A stretch of DNA of 64,000 nt from Acidobacteriota bacterium. GTDB lineage: Bacteria; Acidobacteriota; UBA6911; RPQK01; DATIPO01. Of the stretch, positions 11,714 to 21,584 are shown piece by piece (the first letter of the stretch is position 1; each line of letters opens with the position of its first letter). Below the pieces are notes generated by a model that ran no database searches, was not told the DNA's origin, and saw only the letters and a list, made by a program, of their open reading frames with translations. Made by a program: the position numbers and the translations under genes. The stretch is from NCBI GenBank assembly GCA_035471785.1, contig DATIPQ010000133.1:62001-126000 (forward strand), read 5' to 3'.

Positions 11714-14146
11714 TCAGCTCTCCTCGGAAAGGGTTCGGGCGGGGTCGACGCGGGAAGCTCGCCAGGCGGGACGCAGCGAAGCCAGCAGGGCACAGACGAG
11801 CAAAGTGGCGGCCGCCGGAAGCAGCGTCGAGGCGGAGAAAGGCTCGACTCCCACCAGGACTCCTCGCAGGTAGCCCGCCAACAGCCAAGCCAGCAGCAGC
11901 CCCGCCAAGCTCCCGACTCCCGCCAGCAGCAGCGACTTGCCCATCACCCCCTTGAGGATGCGCGAGGGTGTGGCGCCCAGAGCCATGCGCAGCCCCGTCT
12001 CGCGGCGGCGGCGGCCCTCGCTGTAAGCCAGCAGGCCGTAAAGCCCCGCCATCGCCAATACCAGCGCCAGGCCGGAGAGGCAGGAGAGCAAGAGGGCGAG
12101 AAAGCGGGGAGTCGTGATGTTGTCGGACATGAGTCCGCGGAAGCTGCGCACCGTCCCCACGGCCAAATTGGGATCGACCTCCTGCAGGCGGGCCCTGACC
12201 GCAGGTGCCGCCTCCTCGGGCCGGGCCGAGGGTATTCTGGCCAGCAGCCAGGTCTTGGCGAACCAGGAATAGGGATTATGCGCATAGGGCAGGTAGATCT
12301 CGGGCCGGACCTCCCGGGTCAAATCGTATTGGGGGACGTCGGCGACCACGCCGATCACCTCCACCACGGGATCGTCGTTATGGTCGCCCAAGCGCAAGCG
12401 GCGGCCCACCGCCTGCTCAGGCCCGCCCAGACTGCGGGCCAAAGCGCGGTTGACGACGGCCAGCCGCCGACCGTCAGGCCGTTCGCTTCCGTCGAAGAGG
12501 CGCCCCCTCAGCGGCGTCAGTCGCGAGGCCGTGAAAAAAGACGGAGTGGCCACCCGTACGGAAGCTCGGATCTCCTCTTCATCGGCGCCCCTAGCGGGAG
12601 AAGGAAAGAGTCCCATTCCCCACAGGTCTCCTCCGATGTGAAGATGGTTGATGAAGCCCGTCGACTCGACTCCCGGTTGCCCTGAAAGGGCTTGCGCCAC
12701 TTCTTCCATCAAGGCTCTCTGCCGGTCGGCCGCGCCGGGCTCTTCACCACCCAGCCGAGGCGGGAAGCTGAGCTGCAGGCAGAGGAGTCCGTCGGCCTTC
12801 AGGCCAGGATCGAGATGGAGCAGGTTGGCGAAACTCTGGAGAAGCGCTCCGGCTCCCGCCACCAGGGCCAGAGCCAGGGCGATCTGGGCCGCCACCAGTC
12901 CGCCCTGGAAGCGGGATTGGCGGCGCGAAATGGTGGTGCCCCTCATTCCGCTTAAGCGGGAGCGGTTGGCGGCCTGGAGGGCCGAAAGGCCGCCCAGCAA
13001 TAACCCGCACAGCAAGGAGAGGACGGCGGCGAAGAGCACGCTGCGCCAGGAAAGCCCGATCTCCCCCAGGCGGGGCAGGTCGGGAGCGTAGCCCAGCAGC
13101 AAGCCGCCTCCCGCCAGGCCCAGTACCGTACCGGCCAACCCGGCAGCCAGGGCGATGAGCAGGCTTTCGCACAGCAACTGGCGCAGGAGCCGCCGGCCGG
13201 TGGCTCCAAGAGAGCGGCGCAAGGCCAATTCCTGCCTTCTGGCAGCCCCTTTCACCAGCAGCAGAGCCGTGGTGTTGGCGGCGGCGATGAGGAGAATCAA
13301 GGCCACCGCTCCCGCCAGCGCCGTGAGGGCGGGGCGGACGTTCTCCACCACCGGCTCCTGCAAAGACTCGACCACGACCTCGATGTTGCGGTTGTCGTGG
13401 GGAAATTCCCGGCGCAGGCGGTCTCCCAGGGCGTCCATCTCGCGCCGCGCCTCTTCGATCGTGTGTCCTTCGCGCAATCGGGCGAAGGTGCGCAGGAAAC
13501 GGGCTCCGCGACGGGCCCGCTCCTGAGGCGAGAGCGGCAAAGGAACCCAGAAGCGGGCGCCGCGGGCCCAGAAAGGCGGAAACGCGAACCCCTCGGGCAT
13601 GACGGCGGCGATCCGGTAGTCCTCTCCGTCCAGCCGCATCGAGGTGCCCAGCACCTGGGGATCGGCGGCGAAGAGGTCGCTCCACAAGCCGTGGCTGAGC
13701 ACCACCACGCGAGCGTCCTGGCCCACCGTCTGGGGGTCGTAAGGGCGTCCCAAGGCGGCTTCCACGCCCAGCAGGTCGAAGAGTTGCGCAGTGGCTTTCA
13801 GACCCTGCAGCGGCTGGGCGGGTCCGCGCCCTGTCAGGACCGGTTCCCACGGATGTGCCGCCGTCCACTGACCTAGGGCCTGGGAAGATTCGCTCCAGGA
13901 GACGAAGTTGGCCGGCGAGGTGGGATTCCTTGCGCCTCCCCAGGTCAGGTCGGATTCAAAGACCGCCACTAGCTGCCGCGAGTCCTGATAGGGCAGAGGA
14001 CGCCAAAGCACGGCGTCCACGGCGGCGAAAGCGGCGGTAGCCGCAGCGATGCCCAGCGCCAGCGTGGCGGCGGCTCCTAAAGCGAAGCCGCTATGGCGCC
14101 GAAACCAGCGCAGTCCATGACGAAAATCAGAGAACAGGTGTTGCAT
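11714..14146 (-). CDS. ADOP-type duplicated FtsX/MacB permease
   Basis: 810 residues with the duplicated MacB_PCD-FtsX architecture. TM1 is at about 22-42 (GFALGAAATLALGIAAATAAFAAVDAV), followed by a periplasmic MacB domain (RLDGEDYRIAAVMPEGFAFP) and an FtsX block at about 265-395 (ALTALAGAVALILLIAAANTTALLLVKGAARRQELALRRSLGA). The second half repeats this (VEVIGVVADVPQYDLTREVRPEIYLPY, then GLALVLAMAGLYGLLAYSEGRRRRETGLRMALGATPSRI) and ends WRASRVDPARTLSEES, the standard ADOP tail. No ATPase gene is adjacent, as expected for this orphan family, whose substrate is generally unknown. It is the shortest of the three in this window and has no N-terminal regulator domain. Confidence 0.93.
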   Translation of the reverse strand: MQHLFSDFRHGLRWFRRHSGFALGAAATLALGIAAATAAFAAVDAVLWRPLPYQDSRQLVAVFESDLTWGGARNPTSPANFVSWSESSQALGQWTAAHPWEPVLTGRGPAQPLQGLKATAQLFDLLGVEAALGRPYDPQTVGQDARVVVLSHGLWSDLFAADPQVLGTSMRLDGEDYRIAAVMPEGFAFPPFWARGARFWVPLPLSPQERARRGARFLRTFARLREGHTIEEARREMDALGDRLRREFPHDNRNIEVVVESLQEPVVENVRPALTALAGAVALILLIAAANTTALLLVKGAARRQELALRRSLGATGRRLLRQLLCESLLIALAAGLAGTVLGLAGGGLLLGYAPDLPRLGEIGLSWRSVLFAAVLSLLCGLLLGGLSALQAANRSRLSGMRGTTISRRQSRFQGGLVAAQIALALALVAGAGALLQSFANLLHLDPGLKADGLLCLQLSFPPRLGGEEPGAADRQRALMEEVAQALSGQPGVESTGFINHLHIGGDLWGMGLFPSPARGADEEEIRASVRVATPSFFTASRLTPLRGRLFDGSERPDGRRLAVVNRALARSLGGPEQAVGRRLRLGDHNDDPVVEVIGVVADVPQYDLTREVRPEIYLPYAHNPYSWFAKTWLLARIPSARPEEAAPAVRARLQEVDPNLAVGTVRSFRGLMSDNITTPRFLALLLSCLSGLALVLAMAGLYGLLAYSEGRRRRETGLRMALGATPSRILKGVMGKSLLLAGVGSLAGLLLAWLLAGYLRGVLVGVEPFSASTLLPAAATLLVCALLASLRPAWRASRVDPARTLSEES

Positions 14147-14227
14147 GCAGACTCCTTCGCCTCATTGAGACGAAGGACTGCCGCCCCCGGTTGGCAAAGA
14201 ATCCTGCCAGCCGCCCCCTTTGGACCT

Positions 14228-14256
14228 GGGCCCTGGAAAGTTGGGCCCTGGAAGTT
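14228..14256. repeat. Short tandem repeat (two near-identical units)
   Basis: Two abutting units, GGGCCCTGGAAAGTT at 14228-14242 and GGGCCCTGGAAGTT at 14243-14256, followed by a partial third (GGACCTTGG). They lie just past the stop of the redoxin gene, in the gap before the ADOP permease start. No coding role is seen; slipped-strand expansion is a simple explanation. Confidence 0.7.
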
Positions 14257-14273
14257 GGACCTTGGCGAAGCCC

Positions 14274-14927
14274 CTAGGGCGCAGCCCCACGGGGTCGCAG
14301 GTCGGCGATGTAGCACCCGACAGCTCTGGTGGCCCGGAAAGCCGGAGGCCGGCCGCCGATGACATCCCGCAATACCTCTTCCAGATCATGGCGGGTGGGG
14401 ACGCGCCGGTACTTTCCGAACTCGATGTAGCGGTCGTCGATCCGTCCCCGATAGACCAGCCGTCCCTCAGGCAGGTAAACGGCCGCCTCGGGCGTGATGC
14501 TGACCCCGGCGGCTTCCACCAGCCGATGAGAGGGATCGCGCAGGGCGGGGATGTCGATTGCAAAATCCTGTCCATGCTGACGCATGGCGGCGCCACTTAT
14601 GTCGGGATCCGGATAGACCCTCCAAAAGGCGACTCCTCGAGGGCCGTAGGTTTCTTTCAGGCGCCGGATCTCGGGGAGATAGCGGTTGGAGACGGGACAA
14701 TCGGCGCGGGTGAAAAGAAAGACGTGGGCTTTGACTCCAGGAGTTTGAAAGGGCCTGACGCGGTCAGTCCCCGGACCGGGCAGCGACAGGTCACTGAGAC
14801 CGTTCCCTTGGCTGCAGGCCCAACTCAACGCCGGGATCAGGCACAGCAACGGCAGCCTGGAGGGCCAGCGTTTCCAGCCTCGGCCCGGCTTTGCAAAGGC
14901 AATTTGGTGTACTGAAATCGTCCTCAT
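14274..14927 (-). CDS. Thioredoxin-fold redoxin, putative lipoprotein
   Basis: 217 residues. The N-terminus has a hydrophobic stretch ending in LSWAC, an acceptable lipobox around residue 38, so export and lipid anchoring are likely. The redoxin/TlpA-like domain spans about 60-200 with FLFTRADCPVSNRYLPEIRRL. That motif keeps one cysteine where a thioredoxin would have CxxC, so it is peroxiredoxin-like or regulatory rather than a classic disulfide reductase. The tail RATRAVGCYIADL matches a redoxin subfamily found in Planctomycetes and Acidobacteria, often beside c-type cytochromes; none is adjacent here. It sits 127 bp upstream of the ADOP permease start on the same strand. Confidence 0.8.
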   Translation of the reverse strand: MRTISVHQIAFAKPGRGWKRWPSRLPLLCLIPALSWACSQGNGLSDLSLPGPGTDRVRPFQTPGVKAHVFLFTRADCPVSNRYLPEIRRLKETYGPRGVAFWRVYPDPDISGAAMRQHGQDFAIDIPALRDPSHRLVEAAGVSITPEAAVYLPEGRLVYRGRIDDRYIEFGKYRRVPTRHDLEEVLRDVIGGRPPAFRATRAVGCYIADLRPRGAAP

Positions 14928-15095
14928 GGAAAAACCGGAATCTTAGCACGGAGAGGAAGGTGGCGGCAAAGCCGCATCGCTCGGAGGAGCGACTTGATTT
15001 GAGGCGATTTGCATCTCATAGTTATGAATAGCGGCAGGCTGAGACCTGCCCGGAAATTTTGACTTCACAGGCCCAAATGCGGCCGGGAGGTATAG

Positions 15096-15344
15096 ATGAA
15101 TCGAAGTGAATGCGGTGGAATGTGTTTGGCTTTTCTGTGCGGTGCGGCGGCTGGAGCCGTGACGGCTCTGTTGCTGGCGCCTCGATCTGGCGCCCGCACC
15201 CGTCGAATGCTCAAACGTCAAGCCGGTCACGTACAGGATTACCTGGAAGACGTGCGCGAAGACCTGCAAGAGCGGGTGCATGACGTCAAGGATGCGGCCG
15301 AAGACGCCGTACGCCAGTTCGAACGCCGAGTCCGCCCCAATTAG
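15096..15344 (+). CDS. YtxH-domain small membrane protein
   Basis: 82 residues. An N-terminal glycine/alanine-rich hydrophobic segment (LAFLCGAAAGAVTALLLAPRSGARTR) is followed by a charged amphipathic helix (VQDYLEDVREDLQERVHDVKDAAEDAVRQF), exactly the YtxH/DUF883-like layout. Members are stress-linked membrane-anchored proteins without known chemistry. GGGAGG lies upstream of the ATG. It is monocistronic: a strong hairpin terminator follows its stop. Confidence 0.88.
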   Translation: MNRSECGGMCLAFLCGAAAGAVTALLLAPRSGARTRRMLKRQAGHVQDYLEDVREDLQERVHDVKDAAEDAVRQFERRVRPN

Positions 15345-15352
15345 CTACGCAA

Positions 15353-15419
15353 CTCCCAATCTCCAACCGCCAACTCCCAAGGGCCCGATCCGGCCTTGGG
15401 AGTTGGGGATTGGGTTTTT
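15353..15419 (+). terminator. Rho-independent terminator after the YtxH gene
   Basis: Inner stem CCAACTCCCAAGG (15370-15382) pairs perfectly with CCTTGGGAGTTGG (15394-15406). An outer CCCAATC pairs with GATTGGG, and TTTTT follows at 15415-15419. Orientation fits the plus-strand YtxH gene ending at 15344; the convergent Trm112-like gene ends 20 bp further on. Confidence 0.85.
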
Positions 15420-15439
15420 GGAAATTCGACCGCAGGCCG

Positions 15440-15691
15440 CTAGGCGGGAGGAGGAACCGGCAGGTCGTCGGGGGAGGTGTCTTTCCAGCGCTTGCCCTCT
15501 TCCACCAGCATGATGGGGATTCCGTCGCGGATGGGGTACTTGTAGCCGCTGTCCTGGCACACCAGCCAGCAATCCTTGATCAACTCCAGGCGTCCGGGAT
15601 CGTCGCCCAGGTCTTTGCGCTGGACGGCCTCGGGGCAACGCAGAATTTCCAACAACTCAGGATCGACAGGGGGTGCCTTCTCTTCGCTCAT
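15440..15691 (-). CDS. Trm112-family / UPF0434 small protein
   Basis: 83 residues from the ATG at 15691. The core [19 protein letters not shown]...[27 protein letters not shown] matches the Trm112/YcaR family, in which the bacterial members have an IL(R/A)CP opening and a GIPxML ending. Two cysteines are visible (RCP and LVCQD), fewer than the four of zinc-binding Trm112 proteins. Eukaryotic Trm112 activates methyltransferases; the bacterial role is unclear. It is divergent from hemB with 66 bp between starts, so the promoters share this gap. Confidence 0.88.
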   Translation of the reverse strand: MSEEKAPPVDPELLEILRCPEAVQRKDLGDDPGRLELIKDCWLVCQDSGYKYPIRDGIPIMLVEEGKRWKDTSPDDLPVPPPA

Positions 15692-15748
15692 GGTGCTTAA
15701 ATTATGCCCGCGCAAGGCATCCTCTGCAATATCCCCGAACTTTGCTAG

Positions 15749-16777
<1,029 letters not shown>

Positions 16778-16855
16778 AACTTTTACCCCCCTCAAGTCGT
16801 CTTATAGCGACTCAGCACCTTGCCGAAGTCCGGTAGAGGTGTGCGGAGATTTGCC

Positions 16856-18076
16856 ATGTTGCTTATGGATCCCGGGGCTGCCACGCGAAAATCGCGCAGC
16901 CGCCGCGCTAAACGAAAACTGCTGCTCAGCTACCTGCAGGCCTTTCACCAGGCCCGCGGACGCGATGAGCTGTTCCTCTCGCTGAGGGAGTTCCTGACGG
17001 CGGAGTTCGCCGCCGACCAGGTGCGCTTTTTCTCCCTCGACGTAAGCGGGGGCGAGTTGCGTCCGCAGCAGGGGGAAGAAGAAGGCGAGCTGTCGGACAC
17101 GGCTCGCCAGGCCGCCCGGGCCAGCTCGGCCTTGGCCGGTCAGTCCGCCCAGGGACTGTGGAGCCTGTCCGCACCCCTGCTGCGCGACGGACGCCTCATC
17201 GGCATCGTGGAGGTGCTGCGGCGAAGGCCGCGCTTCAGCCGTGACGATCTCGAGTATCTGGAGGCCCTAGGCCCCCACATGGCCATTGCCCTCAACCATT
17301 TCGTGCTGGCCGACGAGGCGGCTCTGCGCGGCCAGGCCGAGGCCCGCCTGGAGCAGGAGGTGCGCATCGCCCGCGAGATCCAATTGCGCTTTCTGCCCGA
17401 GCGCATGCCTCTCATCGCCGACTTGGAGATCGGAGCCAAGAACATCGCCTCTCATCTGGTCAGCGGCGACTACTACGACTTCATCCCCATCGTCGACGGC
17501 CAGTGGGGGATCGTCATCGGCGACGTCTCGGGCAAGGGCATCTCGGCGGGACTGATCATGTCGGCCTTTCGGGCCGCTCTGCTGGCCGAAATCCGCAACA
17601 ACTTCGCCATCGAGCGGATCATGGCAAAAACCAACAGGCTGCTCTGCGAGACGACTTCGCCCAGCCGTTACGTCACCGCCTTCTACGGCGTCTACAACGA
17701 ACGCGAGGACGTACTCACCTACTGCAATGCCGGGCACAATCCCGGACTGCTGCTGAGGGCCGGCGGGGAAGCGGAGGAACTGGCGGCAGGAGGCACCGTA
17801 TTGGGGCTCTTCGAAGACTCCACCTACAACTACAGCCGCGTGGCCATGCAGCCTGGAGACCTGTTGCTGCTCTACACCGACGGCCTCTCCGAAAGCCGCC
17901 GCGACGGCGAGGAGCTGGGCCCCCAGGGTTTGCTCGACCTGATGCGTCGAGACGCCCATCTGCCCGCCCAGCAGATCGCCGACCGGCTGGCCAGCGAAGC
18001 CGTGCGCCTGGCGCCCGGCGGACAGTTGGAGGACGACGTCACGCTGGTGGTCGTCAAAGCCCCGTCCCTGGTGTAA
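16856..18076 (+). CDS. GAF-PP2C (RsbU/SpoIIE-type) serine phosphatase
   Basis: About 406 residues. The start is set at ATG 16856 because GCGGAG lies seven bases upstream; a TTG at 16820 is possible. Residues about 30-160 look like a GAF domain. A linker (QAEARLEQEVRIAREIQLRFLPERMP) precedes the phosphatase domain with VSGDYYDFIPI, VIGDVSGKGISAGLIMS, YCNAGHNPGLLL, LLLLYTDGLSESR and EDDVTLVVVK, so the metal-binding aspartates are intact. Such enzymes dephosphorylate anti-sigma-factor antagonists in partner-switching stress pathways; no antagonist or anti-sigma gene is next to it. The MOSC gene follows after 21 bp. Confidence 0.93.
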   Translation: MLLMDPGAATRKSRSRRAKRKLLLSYLQAFHQARGRDELFLSLREFLTAEFAADQVRFFSLDVSGGELRPQQGEEEGELSDTARQAARASSALAGQSAQGLWSLSAPLLRDGRLIGIVEVLRRRPRFSRDDLEYLEALGPHMAIALNHFVLADEAALRGQAEARLEQEVRIAREIQLRFLPERMPLIADLEIGAKNIASHLVSGDYYDFIPIVDGQWGIVIGDVSGKGISAGLIMSAFRAALLAEIRNNFAIERIMAKTNRLLCETTSPSRYVTAFYGVYNEREDVLTYCNAGHNPGLLLRAGGEAEELAAGGTVLGLFEDSTYNYSRVAMQPGDLLLLYTDGLSESRRDGEELGPQGLLDLMRRDAHLPAQQIADRLASEAVRLAPGGQLEDDVTLVVVKAPSLV

Positions 18077-18097
18077 CCTGAGCGAGCGGAGGGCGCC

Positions 18098-18550
18098 GTG
18101 AATGAATCCAGAGAGCAGGGCCGCATCGAGAAGATCTGGATCAAGCGCTCTTTCCGCGGGCCCATGGATGAGCGTGAAGAGGCACGCCTGCTAGCCGGAC
18201 GCGGACTGGAAGGCAATGCCAACCAGGGAGGCGCCCGCCAGGTCACCTTGCTCGAGCAAGAACGCTGGGAGGAGATCACCTCCCGCCTGGGAGCAGGCGT
18301 CGACCCCAAGCGGCGCCGTGCCAACATCCTCATCTCCGGCCTCTGCCTGCGCGACTCGCGCCGGCGCGTCCTGCGCCTGGGGGGCTGCCGCCTGCGCATC
18401 GGTGGCGAAACCAAGCCCTGCGAACGCATGGACGAGGCCTTGCAGGGCCTCAAAGACGCCCTCTGGCCCGACTGGGGCGGCGGCGCCTACGCCCAAGTCC
18501 TGGACGACGGCTCCATCCGCCGCGGCGACCCGGTAACCTGGGACGATTAG
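18098..18550 (+). CDS. MOSC-domain protein
   Basis: 150 residues starting at GTG 18098 with GGAGG eight bases upstream. The sequence GRIEKIWIKRSFRGPMD, GLEGNANQGGARQVTLLEQERWEEI, RRANILISGLCLRD and CRLRIGGETKPCERMDE follows the MOSC pattern; the Cys in TKPCERMD is the likely sulfur-carrying residue. MOSC domains handle molybdenum-cofactor-linked sulfur or hydroxylated substrates. This stand-alone form resembles small YiiM-like members. It is probably co-transcribed with the phosphatase upstream. Confidence 0.88.
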   Translation: MNESREQGRIEKIWIKRSFRGPMDEREEARLLAGRGLEGNANQGGARQVTLLEQERWEEITSRLGAGVDPKRRRANILISGLCLRDSRRRVLRLGGCRLRIGGETKPCERMDEALQGLKDALWPDWGGGAYAQVLDDGSIRRGDPVTWDD

Positions 18551-18574
18551 AGAGACATCCTCCCCTCCACTCGC

Positions 18575-19405
18575 TCAGCGGTCGAGGTGGTGTTTGAGGC
18601 GGGCGTAGCCGGAGCGGCTGACGGGGATCTTGCTGCCGTCGCGCAGGGTGGCGATGCGTGAGTCCTTGGCGTAGAGCTCGAGGCGGGCCAGGCGGTCGAG
18701 GTTGAGGATGTAGGAGCGGTGGACGCGCACGAAACGGCCCTGCGGCAGGTGTTTCTCGTAGTAGGCCATGCGTTGCTGCTTGAGACGCCCCTTGCCCCCG
18801 GTCACCACGTTGACGTAGTCGTCCTGGGCCTCCAGATAGTCGATGGAGTCGACGGGAACAACGGTGATGTCTCCCCCCTCCTTGATGAGTATGCGCTCCA
18901 GAAACTTGCGTCGAGGACGGGCCGCGGCGGCCACAGCGGCCACGTCCAGAGGAGCGCCCTCGTGGCCCCCTTTTGCCGAGCCGGGCGGGAAGGGCCCGCT
19001 CCTCTGATCCTGGGACGCAGCGCCCGGCTTGGCCCGTCCCGCCGCCCGCTCCAGTGCTTCGGACAGGCGTTCAGGGTCGAGCGGCTTGAGCAGATAGTCG
19101 ACGGCATGGACTTCGAAGGCCTTGAGGGCGTACTCGTCGTAAGCCGTCACAAAGATGACGTGAGGCGGGTCGTCGAGCAGTTCCAAAACTTCGAAGCCAT
19201 CTAACTTGGGCATCTGGATGTCGAGAAAAACCAGGTCGGGTTCCTCATCGCCGATCACCTTGACGGCTTCGAATCCGTTGGCGCATTGGGCGATCACCTT
19301 GACCTGAGGATGCTCCTCAAGTTCGGCGGCCAGCGCTTGGCGGGCAAGATCTTCATCGTCGACAATGACGGCGCGCAGAGGCTGCGACTTCTTCTCCGAA
19401 CTCAT
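18575..19405 (-). CDS. LytTR-family response regulator
   Basis: 276 residues from ATG 19405. The receiver domain (about 10-125) has acidic residues IVDDED, phospho-acceptor DLVFLDIQMPKLDG and the lysine in DYLLKPLD. A roughly 45-residue Ala/Gly/Pro linker follows, then a LytTR DNA-binding domain (about 172-272: FLERILIKEGGDITVVPVDSIDYLEAQDDYVNV...FVRVHRSYILNLDRL). The start overlaps the stop of the kinase gene (ATGA), which fixes the pair as a two-component system. A much longer open frame upstream in the same phase has no homology to receivers and was excluded. Confidence 0.96.
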   Translation of the reverse strand: MSSEKKSQPLRAVIVDDEDLARQALAAELEEHPQVKVIAQCANGFEAVKVIGDEEPDLVFLDIQMPKLDGFEVLELLDDPPHVIFVTAYDEYALKAFEVHAVDYLLKPLDPERLSEALERAAGRAKPGAASQDQRSGPFPPGSAKGGHEGAPLDVAAVAAAARPRRKFLERILIKEGGDITVVPVDSIDYLEAQDDYVNVVTGGKGRLKQQRMAYYEKHLPQGRFVRVHRSYILNLDRLARLELYAKDSRIATLRDGSKIPVSRSGYARLKHHLDR

Positions 19406-20481
19406 GGCCGGTCCTCCGTGGCGGGGTCCTGGGAGTCGTCCTGACGGGCGGGCAGCGTCATCTCCACCCGATAAACTTGAGGGTCCTTGCGGACACGCAA
19501 CAAGGCCCCTTCGCCGTAGGTCAATTGCAGGCGCTTTTCCACCGCTTGAAGTCCCAGCCCGGTGCCCCGGTCGCGGGTGCCTTGAGGGTCGTAGGGATTT
19601 TCGATGGAGAGGTGCAGGCGTCCATCCCGCAGTTGGCCCTGCACGCTGACCGTACCGCCGTCCAGCAACTGGGCCACTCCGTGTTTGACGGCGTTTTCCA
19701 CCAGGGGCTGAAGGATAAGGGCCGGCACCGGAACGCTGATGGCCTGGCGCTCCACCTGCAGGCTGAAGTTCAGGGAAGGACGGCGGATCTTCTCGATGGA
19801 CAGGTACTCGCCGGTAAGCCCCACCTCGTCTCCCAGCGGAATGTTCTCTTTGGCGCCCAGCTTGAGGCTCTTGCGCAAGAAACCGGCCAGCAGGAGGCAC
19901 ATGCTGCGGGCCTTGGCGGGATCGGAACGGGTCAGGGAACTGACCGAATTGAGGCTGTTGAAGAGAAAATGGGGATTGATGCGGTACTTGAGGGCTTGCA
20001 GTTCTGCTTGCTGGGCGGCCAGGCGCATTTCCAGGGCCTCGCGGTCGGACTGACGCGATTTCTCCACGGCGCTGAGCAGATAGGCGGCGGCGGTGACCAG
20101 GGCATAGAGCAACACGCCTACCAGGAAGAAAAGCAACTGCTGTTGACGGTAGATTTGGGCCACCCCTTGCAGCCCCCCAAGTTGTTCCAGCAGCCCGGTC
20201 CAGAAACGGCCGACGAAGATCCAGTAGGAGCTGGTCGCCAGCGCGGCCGCCGTGAAAGTCAGTATCCAGCGCAGGATCTGGCTGCGGCCCAGGGGCTGGA
20301 TGCGGCTCAAGTACCAGGCCGAGAGGCAGGGGAAGGCGTAAAGGTAGGCCAGCGGCACTCCGGCGGCCAGCGATTGCAGCCAGTCCATGCCGGTGGCGGT
20401 CAGAAGCAGGACCTGCAAGCCCGCCAAGGGGGTCCAGGCCCCCAGGTAGAGAAGCAATCCGCGATTCTGAAAGATCTGCAT
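19402..20481 (-). CDS. LytS/YehU-type sensor histidine kinase
   Basis: 359 residues. Four N-terminal hydrophobic segments (about 8-135) form the input region without a recognised sensor domain. The cytoplasmic part is the His_kinase (PF06580-like) type: phospho-acceptor in LKYRINPHFLFNSLNSVSSL, N box LVENAVKHG and G box GTGLGLQAVEKRLQLTYGEG. It overlaps the LytTR regulator by 4 bp and lies 39 bp after the LiaF-like gene. With the two membrane proteins upstream this forms a four-gene unit. Confidence 0.95.
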   Translation of the reverse strand: MQIFQNRGLLLYLGAWTPLAGLQVLLLTATGMDWLQSLAAGVPLAYLYAFPCLSAWYLSRIQPLGRSQILRWILTFTAAALATSSYWIFVGRFWTGLLEQLGGLQGVAQIYRQQQLLFFLVGVLLYALVTAAAYLLSAVEKSRQSDREALEMRLAAQQAELQALKYRINPHFLFNSLNSVSSLTRSDPAKARSMCLLLAGFLRKSLKLGAKENIPLGDEVGLTGEYLSIEKIRRPSLNFSLQVERQAISVPVPALILQPLVENAVKHGVAQLLDGGTVSVQGQLRDGRLHLSIENPYDPQGTRDRGTGLGLQAVEKRLQLTYGEGALLRVRKDPQVYRVEMTLPARQDDSQDPATEDRP

Positions 20482-20520
20482 TGAAGTTGGCCGCGGCTGT
20501 TGGGTCCCTTGCCCGAGGCT

Positions 20521-21216
20521 TCAGTTCTTGATCTCCGCGCCTCCCATGATGACGGCTCCGCGCACGATCAGCCGTTGCTTGACGCCGTCACGAGGATGGT
20601 GGGTCTTATCGGCGTAGCCGCCCATGAAGGGGAAGCCTTCCACCACCACGGTCCAGTCGTCTGGAACGCGCACGTTGACGCCTCCCCACATGGCGAAGAT
20701 GTGGAGCACAGCCTCGGGAGCCGTGATTTGCGCCTTGCTCAGGTCGATTTCAATTCCGCCCATGAAGGCGGTCAGTTCGCCGCCCCTGAAATCGCTGGAA
20801 CTGTTCTTGCGTTCGACACCGCCCAGCACGGCCATCGAGGTGATCCAGGACTCGGAATCGGCGTCGCCCGGACGGTCCTTGCGCGGCTGAAGGGCCTGCC
20901 AGATGAGCATGCCGCCCAGAAAAACCAGCACCAGCGGCCAGAAGTCCCACAGGTCGAGCCTGAAGTCCCAGTAGGTGTTGATGAGCAGCGCGAAGCCGAT
21001 GGCGGCCAGCAGTCCCCCGCCCAAACGTCCCGGAACCTGATCGGCCTGAAGGGCGAAGAGCACGCCCACGATCACCAGCGCCAGAGGCCAGAAGCGCAGA
21101 TAATCCCAGGCATAGGCCATCCCCAGGGTTTCCATGGTGAAGAGCACTCCGGCCGCCACCACCAGCAAGCCCAGTATCAATTGAGGGGTGAATATGGAAG
21201 CTCGACGTTCACTCAT
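20521..21216 (-). CDS. LiaF-like membrane protein (DUF5668 plus C-terminal LiaF domain)
   Basis: 231 residues from ATG 21216. N-terminal hydrophobic pairs (PQLILGLLVVAAGVLFTMETLG, WPLALVIVGVLFAL, LLAAIGFALLINTYWDF, WPLVLVFLGGMLIWQAL) match the LiaI/LiaF transmembrane unit. The soluble C-terminal part MAVLGGVERKNSSSDFRGGELTAFMGGIEIDLSKAQI...VNVRVPDDWTVVVEGFPFMGGYAD matches the cell-wall-active-antibiotic-response (LiaF C) domain. In Bacillus, LiaF restrains the LiaS kinase; the position directly before a LytS-type kinase suggests the same role here (inference). Confidence 0.88.
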   Translation of the reverse strand: MSERRASIFTPQLILGLLVVAAGVLFTMETLGMAYAWDYLRFWPLALVIVGVLFALQADQVPGRLGGGLLAAIGFALLINTYWDFRLDLWDFWPLVLVFLGGMLIWQALQPRKDRPGDADSESWITSMAVLGGVERKNSSSDFRGGELTAFMGGIEIDLSKAQITAPEAVLHIFAMWGGVNVRVPDDWTVVVEGFPFMGGYADKTHHPRDGVKQRLIVRGAVIMGGAEIKN

Positions 21217-21584
21217 GTGTTCTCTCCCTGACGGCGGTCCATCAGCGTGGACTGAATGATGATGAGCAGCCCGATGACGATGAGGATGAGGGGCCAGGAG
21301 TTTTCCCACTCCAATCCGAACAGCCCCAAAGAGGGAACCAGCAGCCAGCTGCCGATGCCGACCAGCCACAGTCCTCCGCGGCGGTCGTCGTGTTTGCGGG
21401 GCGAGATCAGCTTGCCGGCTCCGATTCCAACCAGGACGAGGGGCCAGAAGCGGAAGAGCTCGCCGAAATCCCAGATCTCCAAAGTATCGAAGAACAGCCC
21501 CATTCCCAAGGCGATGAGTATGAAGCCGCCGATCAGCGGAGCCAGCCTCCCCGAGTGCCGAGAGTGTCCACTTCGTCGATGCAT
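21213..21584 (-). CDS. LiaI/LiaF-like transmembrane protein (DUF5668)
   Basis: 123 residues with two pairs of hydrophobic helices: RLAPLIGGFILIALGMGLFFDTL, FWPLVLVGIGAGKL, GLWLVGIGSWLLVPSLGLFGL and NSWPLILIVIGLLIIIQS. The repeated WPL-(I/V)-L-(I/V)-x-(I/V)-G pattern is typical of DUF5668/LiaF-TM. It overlaps the next gene by an ATGA junction and lacks the soluble LiaF domain, so it resembles LiaI. First gene of the LiaI-LiaF-LytS-LytTR unit; the 149 bp upstream should hold its promoter. Confidence 0.85.
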   Translation of the reverse strand: MHRRSGHSRHSGRLAPLIGGFILIALGMGLFFDTLEIWDFGELFRFWPLVLVGIGAGKLISPRKHDDRRGGLWLVGIGSWLLVPSLGLFGLEWENSWPLILIVIGLLIIIQSTLMDRRQGENT

